From a virus, in IMG/VR virus record IMGVR_UViG_3300031225_000015, positions 1 through 20,381 of that record: a stretch of DNA of 20,381 nucleotides. One strand, given 5' to 3'. Below, in pieces: positions 19,384 through 20,381 of the stretch. Every line of letters starts with the position of its first letter. The first letter of the stretch is position 1. The translations under genes and the position numbers were made by a program. The notes under the pieces were generated by a model that was not told where the DNA came from, searched no databases, and saw only the letters and a list, made by a program, of their open reading frames with translations.

Positions 19384-20381
19384 TTATCCACACATATAAA
19401 TGCAGGCGACCATTTTAATGGTATCTGGCTCGTCCGCCCACACAACGGGCTCCAGAGCGCGAGCCACGACTACTCGCATATCATTTCCATGATAAGCCTG
19501 ACCCTTACCTGGTACTGCCGAGCTAGTGATAAAATCACCAACCTCAATATTGCCATTGGCATTGCAAACGTTGACTTGGCCTTCGCCGACGCCGTTGACC
19601 GACACTCGGTAGTAGTCCTGCTTGAGAAGATTGTATTCGGCCTCGGGCGTAGTGCTTAGTGCTGCTGGGCTGATATCGTGCCCAAAGTCTTGAAGCTCTT
19701 GACTGCTTACAATCGCTCCGAAATTTCCTTTCGATTCTGCTACCGATGTGAGGTCCAAAATGCAGATAACACTTGAGACGCTACTCTTGCCTGCAACGGC
19801 AATGACTTCAACAATATCGCCAGCTTCGTAAGAAGGGCCATCTTTAATCAGTAGTCCATCGTGAGAGCCCGTAAAAGGTGAGTAGTTAGAGCCGGGGCCG
19901 CCGGCATAGAAGTCGTGATTTTGGCCAACCCCTCTTACGCCGATACCTGAGCTATTTTGACCGAAGCCGTCTACGCCGATGAAGTCACCGACACCCTTTA
20001 CGCCTCTGCTATCACCAAAGCCAGCAATGCCGCCGTCTTGGCCACCACCACCAAGACCGACAATCGCAGGACCGTTGCCGGAGTTTCTTGCGTAAAATGC
20101 GCCAGAGTACGAATTGTCATTGTAGCAAGCGAGTGCCTGAGAGGCGTTTCTAGCGTCGAAAAACGCTTGGATTGTGCCGCCACCGATGGGAGCGCTAAAA
20201 GTATCACTGATTTTTACAGCTACATCACCGCTAGAATTGTAAGCCACGAAAGCATTATTTGAGCCCTCCATAGCGACTCTTGGGTAACCGCTAGCGGTTT
20301 TTACTACGCCGCCCACAACTGCCCCTGCTTCAACGGTGCCACTAAACGTACCACCAGCCGTGTTAAGATCACCACTAAACG
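19384..20381 (-). CDS. Tail fibre or receptor-binding protein, N-terminus outside window
   Basis: An open frame enters from the right edge and runs 331 codons to TAA at 19386-19384. The visible start of the frame has strand repeats (FSGDL, then TFSGTVEAG). The middle is rich in Gly repeats (GIAGFGDSRGVKGVGDFIG, GVDGFGQNSSGIGVRGVG), as in trimeric beta-helical fibres. It is followed by a domain with SPFTGSHDGLLIKDGPSYEA and GDIVEVIAV that recurs at the C-terminus of marine phage structural proteins. It ends with a compact domain (PGKGQAYHGNDMRVVVARAL, then IKMVACIYMCG). It probably forms the distal adsorption part of the tail. A GTG at 20316 is internal, not the start. Confidence 0.82.
   Translation of the reverse strand, partial: FSGDLNTAGGTFSGTVEAGAVVGGVVKTASGYPRVAMEGSNNAFVAYNSSGDVAVKISDTFSAPIGGGTIQAFFDARNASQALACYNDNSYSGAFYARNSGNGPAIVGLGGGGQDGGIAGFGDSRGVKGVGDFIGVDGFGQNSSGIGVRGVGQNHDFYAGGPGSNYSPFTGSHDGLLIKDGPSYEAGDIVEVIAVAGKSSVSSVICILDLTSVAESKGNFGAIVSSQELQDFGHDISPAALSTTPEAEYNLLKQDYYRVSVNGVGEGQVNVCNANGNIEVGDFITSSAVPGKGQAYHGNDMRVVVARALEPVVWADEPDTIKMVACIYMCG

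Noticed and set aside
1-20381. tRNA genes, CRISPR arrays, insertion sequences or an integrase
   Set aside because: No cloverleaf-like segment, regular spacer array, transposase or recombinase was seen on either strand.

Overview
The window is about 20 kb of a tailed-phage genome of the T7/autographivirus type. It encodes a single-subunit phage RNA polymerase, a gp2.5-like ssDNA-binding protein, a T7-like family A DNA polymerase, a gp6-like 5'-3' exonuclease, a gp4-like primase-helicase and an ATP-dependent DNA ligase. Every supported gene is on the minus strand, so the biological reading direction runs from the right end to the left. Genes are packed tightly: most neighbours overlap by 1-16 bases (many ATGA junctions) and most starts carry a purine-rich ribosome binding site. 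The host cannot be read from the sequence. Shine-Dalgarno sites, a signal peptide and intrinsic terminators indicate a bacterium.

Reading right to left: (1) 20381-19384 is the C-terminal end of a tail fibre or other receptor-binding protein, cut by the window edge, followed by a GNAT-like acetyltransferase. (2) 18702-16979 looks like a lysis and accessory block: an M15-type peptidase (probable endolysin), a tandem pair of duplicated 43-44 aa single-membrane-span proteins with an identical leader, a Nudix hydrolase, a small exported protein and a two-span membrane protein (holin candidate). A strong UUCG-loop terminator closes it. (3) A putative phage promoter, a small membrane protein and the RNA polymerase gene follow, then an acidic protein and a second terminator plus promoter-like element. 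(4) 13987-4356 is the replication block: SSB, a DUF3310/gp1.7-like protein, DNA polymerase behind a GNRA hairpin, three very small genes (one Cys-rich), the exonuclease, a DUF4326 protein, a GIY-YIG-like nuclease, a small membrane protein, the primase-helicase (split by an intein with a LAGLIDADG endonuclease), a zinc-ribbon protein and DNA ligase. (5) 4335-1 holds small genes, mostly conserved-looking phage hypotheticals, plus a YfbR-like HD phosphohydrolase, a Cro-like helix-turn-helix protein and a larger conserved phage protein. The last gene runs off the left edge.

The most interesting items are the 323-residue intein in helicase motif H4, the two near-identical ATGACT direct-repeat elements that each sit just downstream of a terminator (candidate phage promoters or operators), the duplicated membrane-protein genes, the hairpin that buries a Shine-Dalgarno-like sequence before the DNA polymerase gene, and the placement of the tail/lysis block directly before the RNA polymerase. 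No tRNA, CRISPR array or insertion sequence was seen. No stretch longer than 300 bases lacks a gene.
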